Shown here piece after piece: positions 45,001 to 56,737 of a stretch of DNA of 64,000 bases. The notes under the pieces were generated by a model. That model ran no database searches, had not been told where the DNA came from, and worked only from the letters and a program-made list of their open reading frames with translations. The translations under genes and the position numbers were made by a program. The stretch lies in NCBI GenBank assembly GCA_030267565.1, contig BRXU01000002.1:124001-188000 (forward strand), read 5' to 3'. Source of the DNA: Pleodorina starrii. Its lineage: Eukaryota > Chlorophyta > Chlorophyceae > Chlamydomonadales > Volvocaceae. Position 1 is the stretch's first letter, and each line of letters begins with the position of its first letter.

Positions 45001-48000
45001 AGATCCGAACGCAGCTTCGCATCTCGCCGCCGCAGCTCGTCCCGCTCGGCGCGCATCTCGCGAACCGCAGCGACCACATCCTGTCGGGGGGTGGGGATAT
45101 CCACGTATAGGCCGGAGCCCGTGAACGGTAACGTAACGTAACAGAAGAATTCCGTCGCATCTGCAAAAGAACAGCGAGGTAAGCTGGCAAAACAGCAGGG
45201 GACGTTATATACAAACCGAGAGGGTGTAGCAAGTACGAGCGGAGCCGCCGCGGTGTCGAGGCGCGATGGCGACGAGCTGAGGCTGGTAGAGAAGTGTAGG
45301 AAAGTCGCTGAAGTGGCTGAGCGACGTGCTGTGAAGTGGTCCGAGAAAGTGCGGCTGGGATGCAAGGAACGCCCCAGCCCCCGAAGCCCGCGGGAACCCA
45401 ACTCACCTACGGCAGGAAAAGAGGGCACAGAGCAAGCAAAGGGAACGTGAAGCAACGGCAAGAACAGCGGGGCGTTACCGGCGAGACCCCATGCGAGTGC
45501 GGCTGGAGCTGCGGCTGGGGCTGGTGAGCTGGAGAGACGGGAAGGCTGCAAAGGTAAAATAAAAAAAAACAAAAAAGAGAAAAGAAGGGCAAGGACATCC
45601 TGCAAGTGTACGAGGGGTGGGCGGGGATAACCGCGGGCAGGAAACGCAAGTGGCCCTCACAGAGGTGTGAAGCAGACGGGGAGGGGGTAGTAAAACGCAA
45701 GGAACGAAAGCCAAACAGGGACAAGGCAAAGAACGGGTCAAGCAGGGGGTCAAGGGCAGCGCGACGGGCGACGGGCAAAGACAGGGAACGAAAGCGAGGG
45801 GCAGGTAGGGCAGGGAGCACGTCGAGCAGGCGGGCAAGGGTAGGGAGACCAGGACGGGGTGGGGAGGGAATGGACGGGGGTGTCTCCAGATGTGTTGGGG
45901 TGTGAGAGTTGACGACCTTATGGGATGGATGCGTGCGAGGGGTCGGGGCGGGGGCGAGGAGACGGTGCACCACCCGAAGGGACCACAAGCACGCCGTGTC
46001 CATTACATACACACACACATGTACGGCAAGCAGACGCTGGGCCACCAAACCCCCAGCAACCCCGCCACGCCCCTTAAGAGCCCATCGACCGCCCCTTCAC
46101 ACCCCACCTCGGGCGGTATTTGCTCATTCTGCCGGGGTATCAGCGACTTGCCGCCGCCGCCGCCGCCTCGCCCCACACACGCAATGCGAGCGATGCTGCG
46201 CAGCGCCACCTGCGGCGTTGTCGTCCCCGCCCCCGCCCCTGCGGCCCCGGATGCGAGGACGCCGTTGCCGTTGCCGTTGTTGGATCCTGATCCTGATCCG
46301 GAGCGCCCCGGCGGCCGCGAAGGCGGCAAGTTGAGATCCGGCGGCGTTGGCGGCAGATCGTCGTACACATCGCCCACGGGCCGACCCGTGAGGGCCTCCA
46401 ACCGATCCAACAACCGGGCCTTATCAACCTCCAACCGCGCCAACCGCTCCGCCAGGATCAGGTGGTTGTTATTGCCGCCGCCGCCGACACCGCCGCCGCC
46501 GCCGCTGATGCCGCCGCCGTCGGCTCCGCCGCCGCCAAAGATCAGCGTGTTGCCGAGGCCGAGGCCGCTGCTTGTCTCCTTTCGCAACGCCGCCAGTTCG
46601 GCCTTGAGGGTGGCCACTTGCTTCTGGAGGGCGGCCGCCGCTGCGCCGCTGAGGGCGCCGCCCACGGCCCCCGAGCTCCGGATGTAGCTGTTGACGGACA
46701 CCTGAAACAGCAGGAGGAGGAGACAGGAGGAGGAAGGGGAAGGGGAAGGGGCCGGCGGTGGTTGCGGCGGTGGCGTTGGAGAGCGTCAACTCAACTCGGT
46801 CGCGTGCCATGCGTCCACACCAACTCTTTTTTTCTGCTAAAGATGCAAAACCCCGATGCCCTTCTGCGCCGCCCCCCCCACTTCCTCTTTCACGCCCCCC
46901 AAATAGTAAACAGGTTGCAAATGTGTGTGATGTGATGTGCGCACGCGGCTTAACATGCAACCATATATGCAGATGTCAACCGCCTCCCCCCCAGTACGGC
47001 ACCCAGTACGGCACCTGGTTGACGACGTCCATCGCCCGCGTGGCGAACCCCAGCGTATTGAACGTCTCGTCCACGTGGTCACTGTGTCGTACACCAAGGG
47101 GACGTGCGTGGAGACCGGGGAAGAGTTGGGAGGCACTTGAAAGAAGAAACAGGGCCGCCTGACCCGGAGGCACATATTGCGTCTTCTGGTATCCAGAGCG
47201 CATGGTGTGTACGGCACGGTACTGTACCGTACCGGTGTCCGGTACCGTACCGTTGGGCTCTTCAGGTCCATTCGGAGGGTTCATCCCGCCGTTAACAGCC
47301 CTCCCGCGACGTCACCGGATGCAGCCGCCCCCGCGGAGCCTGTCCCCGCCCGAGGGACACAGCCGACCCCATTTCCTAGGCGTCCCCGCCCTACCCTGCC
47401 CCGCACCACCGGCCCCCTCCCCGCACCTTCTGCATAGCGGCTTTTATTCATTTCCCCTCCCCACCCCTCCCCATCCCTCCCCTCCCCCCCCTGCTTCCCT
47501 CCTACGGGTATCTTCTTGGCGCCTGCCCGCTGCGACCAGTACCCATTCCGCATTCCACTTCCTGCAACCATCCCCTCCTTCCCCTTCCTCCCCTTCCCCC
47601 CCTTCCTCACGCCGATGGGTTGATGGTGGCGATGATGGCGGTCTTGGAGTTGCCCCCCAAGCAGGGCTGCAGCAGCCGAGTGAGCTTGGAATTGCGATAG
47701 GGGATGAACTCACCCACACGGCCCTCAGCCAGCCTGGGGAGGGGGAGGGGGAGGAGGGGATGGCTCAACGAACGATAAGCTTGCAGCGAGAGGTCTGCAG
47801 GGAGGCGGTTGGAAACGGCGACGGTGGGTATTGGCGGCGAGTGAGAGACACAGGCCAGGCCAGGAGCGACCAGGTTAGGTGAGGTCTGAGGTGAGGTCTG
47901 AAGACTTCACCAACCTACGCACTTGATGACAGTTCACCGCTCTGGTTTATCGAAGGGCAACCCCCTTCCCTCCCCTTAACGCCGTATCCGTGCCTTCGCT

Positions 48001-51000
48001 TCGATATCTCCTTGAATTCCGCTCTCCACCCCACTTTCCCATTCTCCAGCCGCGCCGCCCTCCATCTCTGTCCCCTGCTGCCCTCTTGCCCTCTTGCCCA
48101 CCTCCCCCCTGCCCTCTGCCCTCCCTCCCGTCACCCCCCCAACGCCTCACTTTGACACGACAGTCCCGAGCATGAGCAGCGATATGTTGATGTTGGTTCC
48201 CTCCACAAACCTCGCCCCCTTGGAGCCGGTCTTGGCCAGTCGCTCGCTGCCCGCCAGGTCCACGAAGGAAACCAGGGAGGTGTGCAGCAGCTGACGGGAG
48301 GAGGCTGACGGGGGCGGGAGGGAGTGGGCGTGGGGGGGGGAGGCGGGCGGGGGGAGGTGTGGGTGAAGTCAGGAGCTAGGGGGAGGGGAGGGCGGGTTAG
48401 GCAGGGACAAGGTTGGCAAGGGACAGCTGGGTAAGGGGAAGGGAGGGGGTGGGGTGCACTTGGTGTTGTGTGGTGACAGCCGTGGGGAGAAATCCGCGCC
48501 GGCGGAGCCATGACAGGGCGCCCCGCCCCTCCCGCCGCCCCCATCACCCCCACTTCCCACCGCTGCAGTATCACCTCTACCATCACCCCTTCCCACTTCC
48601 CACTTCCCCCCCCCCATCACCCCATCTCCCTATCCCCCCTAGCCAGCAAGCCAGCCGCCTCACCCTCCCTCGTCTCCAGCGCCAGCCGCACAATGGTGTG
48701 GCTGCGGCTGCTGACCTCGTTCATGGCAGTGCTGCCCACACTGCGACACCCCGCGCCCCGCTCCACCAGAGCCATGGCGGCGGGGGTGTCCACCACGGGG
48801 TGCTCCTCCAGACCACTGACACGGACACCGACCCGTGGGTCATCCTGCAGAGCCAGCGGCGCGCCAGACGACCGACCCAGCTTGTCGTACGGCCCGCCAC
48901 CGGGCACTAGCAGGTCTCGGAGCTGCTCGTTGTATAACTCCAACATGGATATCTGAGGGCCGAGTTGTGTTGGGGGGGGAGGTTGTGTACGTATAGGCCG
49001 GAGCACATTGAAACGGTCAAGTAACAGAAGTTGGGGGGAGGAAGGTTGTGTACGTGCAATGGTCGGGGGAAGGGATGTGGGCGGGGGTTGTTTTAGGGTT
49101 TAGGGGTAAAAGGTTTTGGTTGCCCTACCCCCTGACCCAGCCCCGCCCAGCCGCCCACCTTTACGGTGTACTCCTCCGATCCGCCCTTCACCTCCTGAAG
49201 CGTCTGCGAGCAGCGGAGGGCAGCGGGGGACAGGGGGGGGACAGGGGAGGGCAGGCGAGGCGAGGACATGGGTCGCATGAGCCCGTCCATACGTCCATAC
49301 GTCCATACGGCCATACGTCCATCCGCCAGTCTTCTAGTCAGGCAGTCGGCCCTTGAACATTTAGGACACATGGCATGCAAGGCAGAGCACAAAAGCACCG
49401 AGTGGCGTCCACCTCCAAAACAAAAGATGACCTCGCTCCCTTGTAATAGGACTGCCTTTCACGCGCCACGGCAACCCGGCCCCCCTCACAACCCCCTCAT
49501 TCCCCCTTCCAATCCCTCCCCCTCTCACTTGCTCCCAACCCGCCCCCTCCCCCCCCCCCACACACCTGCAGCGCCTTGAACAGGTACGTCAGCGACATGG
49601 CAATTGCCCCGTCCTGATACCGCCCGTCGCTGCCAAACATGGTGTGCGTCTTGCCTGGAGGGGGAGGGGGAGGGGCCAGGGGGCAGCGGTGGAGGAGAGC
49701 GGAGGGCGGCGGTGCGCAGCGGGTTGAGGCGAGGCAGCCAAGACCGGGAGGAAGCGAGACGGGACGGGACATCCGGACGGTGGGGTTATCCACGTATAGG
49801 CCGGGGGGGAGTGCGAACAGCGCAGCGGAAACGGTTGGGTGCCGGCCTCGTCCCTCTCTGCCCCCTCCCGAACCATCCGCACCCACCTGCCCCCTGCCCT
49901 GCCCCCGCCCCCCCTGCCCTGCCCCCGCCCTGCCTCCGCCCTGGCCTCACCGCTGCCCGTCTGTCCGTACGCAAACACGGTTGTGTTGACGCCGCTGAGC
50001 GATGCGTCCATCAGCGGCACCACGTGAGCCGCCCACAGTTGCTGGGTGGAGCTGCCGGGACCCAGCACGGTGTCGAAGCAGTAGATGCGGTCGGCGGAGA
50101 TGTGGCGGGAGGTCAGGCCGGCGGCGCCGTCCCTGAGGCGCACCGTGCGACTGAGGAGGGCAGCCGAGCGGCGGAGAGGAAGGGGAGGGGGAAGGGGGAA
50201 GGGGGAAGGGGGAGGGGGAGGGCGGCGGATGGAGGAAGGAGCGGTGGAAGGCGAGCAGGGAACGGCAGGGGAATGCGTAGGGAGGGAGGGGGAGGGAGCT
50301 CCGATAGGATCTCACCCAAAGCGCACCACGCGACAGAATCCTCAGCCGAGCCAACAGCCCCACCTGGCCGGGTCTATCAGCCACGCCTCTGCCTCCCCCG
50401 GCCGCGGCACCGGCCGAGCCCGAACCGCCACCCGGATTCGCTCCCGGGAGGGCGGCTGCGGCCGCGGCGGCGTCGCCACCGAATCCGCCGCCGCCATCAC
50501 CGCCGCCGCCGCCGCGGCGGCGGCGGCGTCGCCGACACTGCCGTACACTCGGCTCCGCAGGAGCTCCAGGTGGCCGGAGGGCTGCCTGGCGACGGCGTAG
50601 ACCACGGGGCCGCCGCCGCCGCCGCCGCCGGCGGTGGCGGCGGGAGCCGCCGCTGCCGCCGCCACCCGCGCCGCCAGGTCAATGGCGGAGAGCTGCTTCA
50701 AAAGCCGCCCCGTCTCCACCTCACTGAGAGACCGCGAGCGACGAAGCTCCGCCAAGCCGCCGCCGCCGCCGCCGTCGTCGATGGGTACGGGCAGCGGCGG
50801 AAACTTGGCGTCAAACTCCGCCGCCGCCGCCTCCGCGCGCTTCACCGCCGCCGCTGCCTCCTCACGGATCGTCGCCACGGCGTCGTCCTCCGACGAACCC
50901 CCCGTCGCGGCCTCGTCTCCGCTCCGCCGCCGCCGCTGCCGCCCTTCCTCCCAAGCCGCCTTATCATCACCCTCGTCGTCGCCCTCTACCCCCGCCTCGT

Positions 51001-54000
51001 CCGCCTCGTCCGCAGCCACCACAGCGGCCGTCGGCCGCGGCGGTGTCGTACTCGTTGCCGTACCAACCCGTCGGCTGTCAGCCCGGCTGTCGGGCCGCCC
51101 GTCGCCGGCGGTTGAGTGACGTCGCGGCGCCAGCCGCCCCGGCGGCGGCGCCCCGGGCGGGCTAGGCAGCAGCGAACTGGCCGCGGCGCCGTCACCGCCG
51201 TACCCGTCGTCGTCGCCGCTGCCGCCGCGTGCCGCATCTGCCTCCGCTTCCGCCTCCGCCCGGGTTGGCGTCGGCGTTCTCGACGGCAGCTTATCTGGCG
51301 TCGCTGGCGCCGTCAGCGCCGCCGCCGCCGCCGCCGCCGCGAGCTGCTGACTGGCCGTTCCGGGCCGACTGGCCGTCTCCGGCTGTGCGGTGCCGGCTGT
51401 ACGGCGCCCATCGCGAGTTGCCTGGCGGCTGCTGGCGTAGCTGTCAAAATCGTCAGAGCCGTACGAATTAAAATCGTCGCCGTACTCGTCGTCGTCGGTA
51501 CGGCGCTTCCCCCGTCCGCGCGTCGTCGCCGCGGACCGCGGCGGCGGCGGCGGCGGCGCCGCCGCCCCCTCCTCCTCCCCCAGGACCAACCGCTCACCAT
51601 CCTCGCCCTCCGCCGCCGTCGCCGCCGCCGCCGTCGCGGGCTCCGACGGCGGCGGATGCGGCGCCAGCGTCAGCTGCTCTCCAACAGCGGCGTCATCTTC
51701 CGCCGCCGCCGCCTCCGGTGTCGGCGGCGGCAGCAGCTGTGCCGAGGCGCTGACTCCGCTGTCCAGACTGATGCCCTGACGGAGAGCCGCCAGGCCGGAA
51801 ATGCCCGCGGCCAGCGTAGGCGGCTCCTCCTCCTCCTCCTTGCCCTCCTCCGTATCATCCTTGCCGCCCTCCTTGACACCGTCCTCCTCCCCCTCCTCCC
51901 GAAAAGAGGAGGTGCGCTCCGGCCCCGCAACGCCCTTGAGCTGCGACTGCCCCTCAAGCTCGGAGTCGTCGAGCGCGGCCGCCTTTCCCTCCTCCTCCTC
52001 CTCCCCCTCTCCCTTGTCCTCCTGGCCCTCCTCCTCCTCCGGGCCGCCCAAGCGCAGCCTCTCCCCCGCGCCGGCTTCTGCCTCCCGCTGCCGCCGCCGC
52101 TCCGCCTCCGCTGCCGCCTCGGCCTCCTCGGCCTCCGCCTGCCGTGCCTCCTCCTCCTCCTGCTGCTGCTGCTCCTGCTGCTTCTTGAGGCGCTCCGCCT
52201 CCGCCCGCCGCCTCTCCGCCTGCTCCCGCATCCGCTGACGCGCCGCCTCCATGGCCGCCGCTGCAGCCGCCTCCGCCGCCGCCTCCTCCTCCAACTCCCG
52301 CTGCCGCTGCGCCTCCCGTCCCAGCGGCTGCTTCCTTGCAGCCTCGGCCTCAGCCGCCCGCTCCTTCTCCCTCTCTTCCGCCTCCTTCTCCTGCGCCCGC
52401 CTCCGCTCGGCCTCCGCTGCCCGCTCCTTCTCCCTCTCCTCCTCCTCCTGCTGCTGCTGCCGCCGCTCCGCCTCAAGCCTTTCCTCCTCCTCCTCCTGCT
52501 CTCGCAGCCGCTGCTGCCGCTCCGCCTCCGCTGCCGCCTCCTCCGCTGCCACCTTAGCCTTCCTCTCCTCCTCCTCGTGCTTTCGAAGCCGCTCGGCCTC
52601 TGCCTCCTTCACCGCCTCCTCCGCCTCCTCTGCCTCCCTCGCCGCCTCCGCTACAGCTACTGCAGTTGCTGCCGGCGGCTGTGGCTCCTCTTCCCCAACG
52701 TCCTCAAAGTCCTCAAAGTCCTCCATTAGCAATTGCTGAGCTGGGCGCTGCTTCTGCTGCTTGGCTGCTGCTGGTGGCTTGGGGCGGCCTTCGTCACCCT
52801 CGTCGACATCATCATCACGCCCCTGCGGAAAAGTACGGAGGAGGTACGGCAGCCCGGTAGATCACATGATCTCCCGGCATCCCCAAATGACCGTACACAC
52901 CCACCCACCCCCTGGCCAGATGCATAGCGAGCGCAGATCGTCGATTCGCAGCGCCGCAACCTCTCTTGGGTTCTTGGGCTCCCTCCTCGGGCAAAAGTTG
53001 AAGGCAGGCGAACCGAAAGTCCGAAACCGACGCTGCGATGGCAACCCACAAGGGCCACAACATCTCACCTCGCCCCACCCCACCGTCTCATCTCACCGCC
53101 TCATCTGCGTTCCTTGGCCGCGCTTGTTACCGTCATCCTTACCCCGCCCCTCGCCTCCCGCCCCTTCGCTGCGGTAACCTTTCTTAATCTTACCCAGCCC
53201 GCGCGCGTCCCCGTCGCGTCACCCACCTCCTCCTCCGCCTCCTCGATCGTCAGCAGCGGCCCGAAGCTCCTCGCCGCCGCCGCATCCTCCTCCTCCTCAT
53301 CACCCGCCGAGTCCAAGCCCTTTCCCGCCGCTGCCGTGTCCTGCCGGATCGGTATAGGTCCAACAACGCCCAACAAGCAACGGCCAACAGCCAACGGTCC
53401 GGCATGACGGAAGCAACCAGGGTGAGCGGCAGCGGGGCGGAGAGGGGCCGCACGCCGTGGGGAGTAACACAGGGAAGGGGCCGCACGCCATGGGAGGTGG
53501 AGGTGGAGGGTGAGGAGGTGGAGGGGTTGGAGGTGGAGGGTGAGGAGATCATCACCGGGGGGGGGGTTCACGCGCTGGAGAGAGCTCAGGGCATCAGGGC
53601 CGATGGAAAGTGCTGATGCCGCCAAATGCACCACACACCGAGCCTGCCTCACGCAACTTCCATTTCCAGCGCCGCACACACGCACAGGCTGCCTCTCACT
53701 GCGTCCCTGACTGCATGCCCAAGGTCACGGCGTCGCTCACCTTCGTCCTCTGGTGACCCCCTTTCTGAGAAACCGAACACAAACCCCCTTCAGCGCTCAT
53801 CTCCCTCCCTCCCTCCCCGCCCTCCCTCCCTCCCTCCCCTCCCTCCCTCCCTCCCCTCCCTCCCTTCCCTCCCCTCCCCCGGGTCACCTGCAGCTCGGGT
53901 GGCAGCTGTATCCCGGGAACCCCAATGGCCGCCAGGCGCTTGGCGGCTAGGGCGGAGCGGATACCCACTCCGTCGCTGCGGAGCTCCAGCTCTCTGTGGG

Positions 54001-56737
54001 GTGAGGGGGGGGCGGGAAAGGGGGCGGGAAGGGGGGCGGGAAGGGGTGGGGTGGGGCGGAAAGGGGTGTTTCAAGGGGGTCGGAAGGCGAGGTTGGAAGC
54101 GGGTTCGTGCCGAGGTTGGGACGACGGCGATGGCAATGGCGATGGTGGCGGCGGCGGTGAGCCCGGCCCAGCTGGGTGCGGCAGATGATGTGACCACCAC
54201 CACCACCACCACCACCGCCCTGTGCTATACCCAAAGCTATGGTGCTTCGCAGATGACTGGCCCCGACCGAGCCGCAGCCGGGGCCCAGGAACGGAGCCTC
54301 CCCTGGAGGCCTGCAGAGTCCCCCTTCAGAGCCCCCCGGGTCTCCCACTCGCCTTCTTCGCCGCTTGACGAGCTCCAGGAAGTAGGGGTCCAGCGGGTGG
54401 GAGGGCTGAGATTGGCCCGTCTGGCGGTTACTGCGGGGCAGGGCAGGGGGAGGGCAGGGGGTTTCCACGTATAGGCCGGGGCCCGTGAACGGGGGAGGGG
54501 GGGGCGGAGGAGGGTTGAGGTAAGCAGTCGAATAGGTGGGGTGAGGTGTCTGGGTGACATACGACTGCGAACAGGTGCGAGGTGGGGCGGGGCGGGGAAG
54601 GGGAGGGGAGGGGAAGGGCGACGCTTGAGCCGCGCGCACAAACGGTTGGGGCTGTGCCATTGGGGCTTGCTCGGCACGCTGAGCGCGAGGCTGGACGGAC
54701 AGACCGACACACATGCGCCGGAGAATACCCCGCCTACGCCACCACCACCGCGCCGGCATTGCCCCCAGGCCCGAGGGCACACAGCCGTCAACGAACCGTT
54801 CGCTGCCGGCCCCGAGCGCCTCCGCCCTCCCCTCATCATGCGCCCTCAGCCCCCCAAGCCCCCACCCCCCTCCTCCACCTGCAGCCACAGGCTTATCGCT
54901 TATTGCTCAGGCCCAGGCACTGCACTGCACTGCAGAGTCCTGCACCGCAGCTGAGTCCTGCACCGCAGCTGAGTCCTCTGAAGCCGGATCTCACGCTGGC
55001 GCTCGCTCGTTCGCTCGCTCGCTGGGTCACGCTCGCTTGCACCCACCCACCCCTGCTTCATACATCTGCGCACTCACGTGAACAGCGGGTTGCCCTGCTC
55101 GTCCTCCCCCTCCACCCAACTGGGCGGCAGGGGCGCGCTGATGGCCAGTCGGGCCACCTCCAACACGTAGGGGTCGTCACCACCGCCACCACCGCCTCCA
55201 CTGCCGCCTCCACCGCCTCCACCGGGGGGCGATATGGCCAGGTAGGCGCACATGTCCACTATCTGCTCCATCGGTGGACGGATGGATGGGTGGATGGATG
55301 GGTGGGTGGCGCATTTGTGGGTGGGTGGGTTGGGTCGAGTCAACGAACGGGTCGAGTCAACGAACCCCACCCCACCCGTCCCCTTTCCCTTTCCTCCCCA
55401 GCGCACCGCGCCGCTTCCCTCCCAGTCGAGCTCGAGATCCTCGTTTTCTGGCGTGAGATAAGCGAAAGCGACATGAGCGGTGTTGGGCTCCTCCCCAGCC
55501 GCTATAGCTCCAGCCCCACCCAGCACCACGCACCCCCCCACCTGCTGGCACCTCCGTTTCCCCGCTGTGGAATCACACCATCTCCATTATCCACCCACAC
55601 AGCCACCCACCTCCTGCGGTGCCGGCGGTTGGTCTTCCTCATTGGTCTGCAGCCGCCGATAGCCGCCCGTCTCCATGAAGGCCGCGCCGCGATAGTACGA
55701 CACCAGGGGATGCGTGTACTGCACCTGGCCGCTCGCCGTATTGACGTACTCCCTGCAGGAGCGAAACGGGGGCCCCGGGGATGGCAACAAACCTCACGAG
55801 AGGCGGACCTTACTGAGCGACCGCCTCGCGGGATGCGGTGCAGTGCAGTGCCGTGCGGGGTGTTGCAGTGTGGGGTGTGGGGTGCGGGGTGCAGTCCCTG
55901 CGTTGCTCCACTGCTCCCTGGCGCTCCCCTCGCCCCTGTCAGCAACCACACACGGGACCCGGCTGGGTCTGGGTCTGGGTCTGGTCGCTGCAGGATAGGC
56001 GGATGGGACAGCCGCGGGTGCGGTGCGGCGTGTGCATCCGGGGTGGGGTGGGGACCCCACCCCCGGGGAGACGGGACGCGGCCGTGCCTCCGCGGCCGTG
56101 CCGGGCTGCTCACCCTCTTCCGCACGACGTGACGTGCGGTGCAGTGGGGTGCAGTGCAGTGGGGTGCAGAGCAGTGGGGTGCACATACGGAAGATTCTAA
56201 GGGCAACAGGGAGGCATCGGGACACTGTGCAGGCAGCAGGCAGCTCGTCCCAACCGCCATAAGGCCCCACCTGCGTCGCCACAGCGAGTCGTACCGCGCC
56301 TCCCACCCGGGTGGCAGCGAGTCGGGTCGCAGCATGTCATTGACAACTGCCGCCAGGGCGGGGCTGCTGGCGGAGCTCTGTAGCAACAGCAGGAGGAGGG
56401 GCAGTAGCAGCAGCAGCAAGAGCAGGAGCAGTAGTAGTTGCGGCAGTGCGCGGAGCAGTGATGAGGGGGTGGATCATTGCGGTTTCGAGGAGGGGTCAGG
56501 AGTGGGGTCAGGCGCGGGCCATTGGGTGAGTGGGTGTGTTGCATGTGCACGTAGTGTACAATAATACGTGGACATGACATGGTGAGCCCGCGGCTGCGGT
56601 GGGCGAATGAAGCGGGTCGGCAATAGGTGGCGAGGAGGGCGAGGGAGGGGTGGGGTGCGACTGAGCTGAGCATGTGGCGACGTACCAGCACCAGCTGCCC
56701 GACCGACGGGGACTGCCAGCCCCGCCCTCATCGACAT
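39008..56737 (-). CDS. Giant kinesin with N-terminal CEP164-like WW modules, internal kinesin-7-like motor and coiled-coil tail
   Basis: Minus-strand exons in translation order, all in phase: 56737-56686 (tentative start), 56346-56271, 55752-55611, 55265-55078, 54430-54353, 53993-53888, [possible 53764-53741], 53340-53227, 52822-50364, 50150-49951, 49654-49566, 49203-49159, 48952-48664, 48304-48151, 47733-47611, 47081-47015, 46701-46108, 45080-44916, 44756-44634, 44450-43953, 43671-43603, 43372-43198, 42904-42741, 42446-42056, 41377-41093, 40787-40681, 40173-39991 and 39436-39008; about 2,454 aa. Residues 28-65: WW-like LPPGWEARY...[15 protein letters not shown]. Residues 135-178: [19 protein letters not shown]...[16 protein letters not shown]164-style. 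Then an 800-residue Glu/Arg/Ala-rich spacer. The motor spans roughly 1045-1394: [92 protein letters not shown] and [11 protein letters not shown]. The tail is broken coiled coil. The kinesin-7-like assignment is inferred from the motor motifs; a ciliary or centriolar role is speculation from the WW type. Confidence 0.88.
40529..40612. repeat. 12-bp tandem repeat (CAGCACCCCACC)n in a kinesin intron
   Basis: About seven copies of a 12-bp unit between kinesin exons 40681-40787 and 39991-40173; intronic. Confidence 0.85.
40946..40982. repeat. (GGGGCA)n hexanucleotide run in a kinesin intron
   Basis: About six copies of GGGGCA on the plus strand in the intron between exons 41093-41377 and 40681-40787. 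Confidence 0.85.
41466..41537. repeat. GTTGGT-rich tandem repeat in a kinesin intron
   Basis: Imperfect GGTGTT/GGTATT hexamer repeats on the plus strand, within the intron between exons 42056-42446 and 41093-41377. Confidence 0.8.
41872..42032. repeat. (CCCCGT)n hexanucleotide microsatellite in a kinesin intron
   Basis: About 26 perfect tandem copies of CCCCGT (ACGGGG on the transcribed strand), ending 23 bases from the donor of exon 42446-42056. It reads as Pro-Arg/Pro-Val or Gly-Thr dipeptides in every frame, but splice sites on both sides put it in an intron. Confidence 0.95.
44856..44885. repeat. (CCA)n trinucleotide run in a kinesin intron
   Basis: About nine CCA triplets followed by CTACTGCTACTA, upstream (on the minus strand) of exon 44756-44634; intronic. 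Confidence 0.85.
45103..45115 (-). other. Copy 1 of recurrent intronic element (core ACGTATAGGCCGG)
   Basis: A 13-bp core with extended similarity into CCCGTGAACGGTAACG on its right. On the transcribed strand the core starts 23 bases upstream of the 3' splice site of kinesin exon 45080-44916. Confidence 0.75.
47875..47902. repeat. GAGGTCTGAGGTGAG repeat in a kinesin intron
   Basis: Short tandem GGTGAGGTCTGA units, the same simple sequence found in the expansin intron at 24236-24290. Confidence 0.7.
48989..49001 (-). other. Copy 2 of recurrent intronic element
   Basis: Same 13-bp core, followed by GAGCACATTGAAACGGTCAA and GTAACAGAAG, which align with copy 1. It lies 37 bases upstream of the acceptor of kinesin exon 48952-48664. 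Confidence 0.75.
49792..49804 (-). other. Copy 3 of recurrent intronic element
   Basis: Same 13-bp core preceded by TTATCC as in copy 1 (TATCC). It lies 138 bases upstream of the acceptor of kinesin exon 49654-49566; the flank on the other side is not conserved. Confidence 0.7.
53798..53880. repeat. Polypyrimidine (CCCT)n tract in a kinesin intron
   Basis: CTCC/CCCT tetramer repeats on the plus strand (polypurine on the transcribed strand), immediately downstream in transcription of exon 53993-53888. Confidence 0.85.
54467..54479 (-). other. Copy 4 of recurrent intronic element
   Basis: Same 13-bp core followed by GGCCCGTGAACGG, matching copy 1 closely. It lies 37 bases upstream of the acceptor of kinesin exon 54430-54353. 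Confidence 0.75.

Noticed and set aside
50316..50340. A 25-nt micro-exon between the kinesin exons 50364-52822 and 49951-50150
   Set aside because: Including it breaks the frame into the TVRLRDG segment. The direct join of the two exons is in phase and gives a normal motor N-terminus.
51116..52729. A 537-codon plus-strand ORF rich in Leu/Arg
   Set aside because: It is the antisense of the Glu/Ala/Arg-rich kinesin exon, where GAG-type codons read as CTC on the other strand. It has no domain, and the minus-strand frame continues correctly into the kinesin motor.
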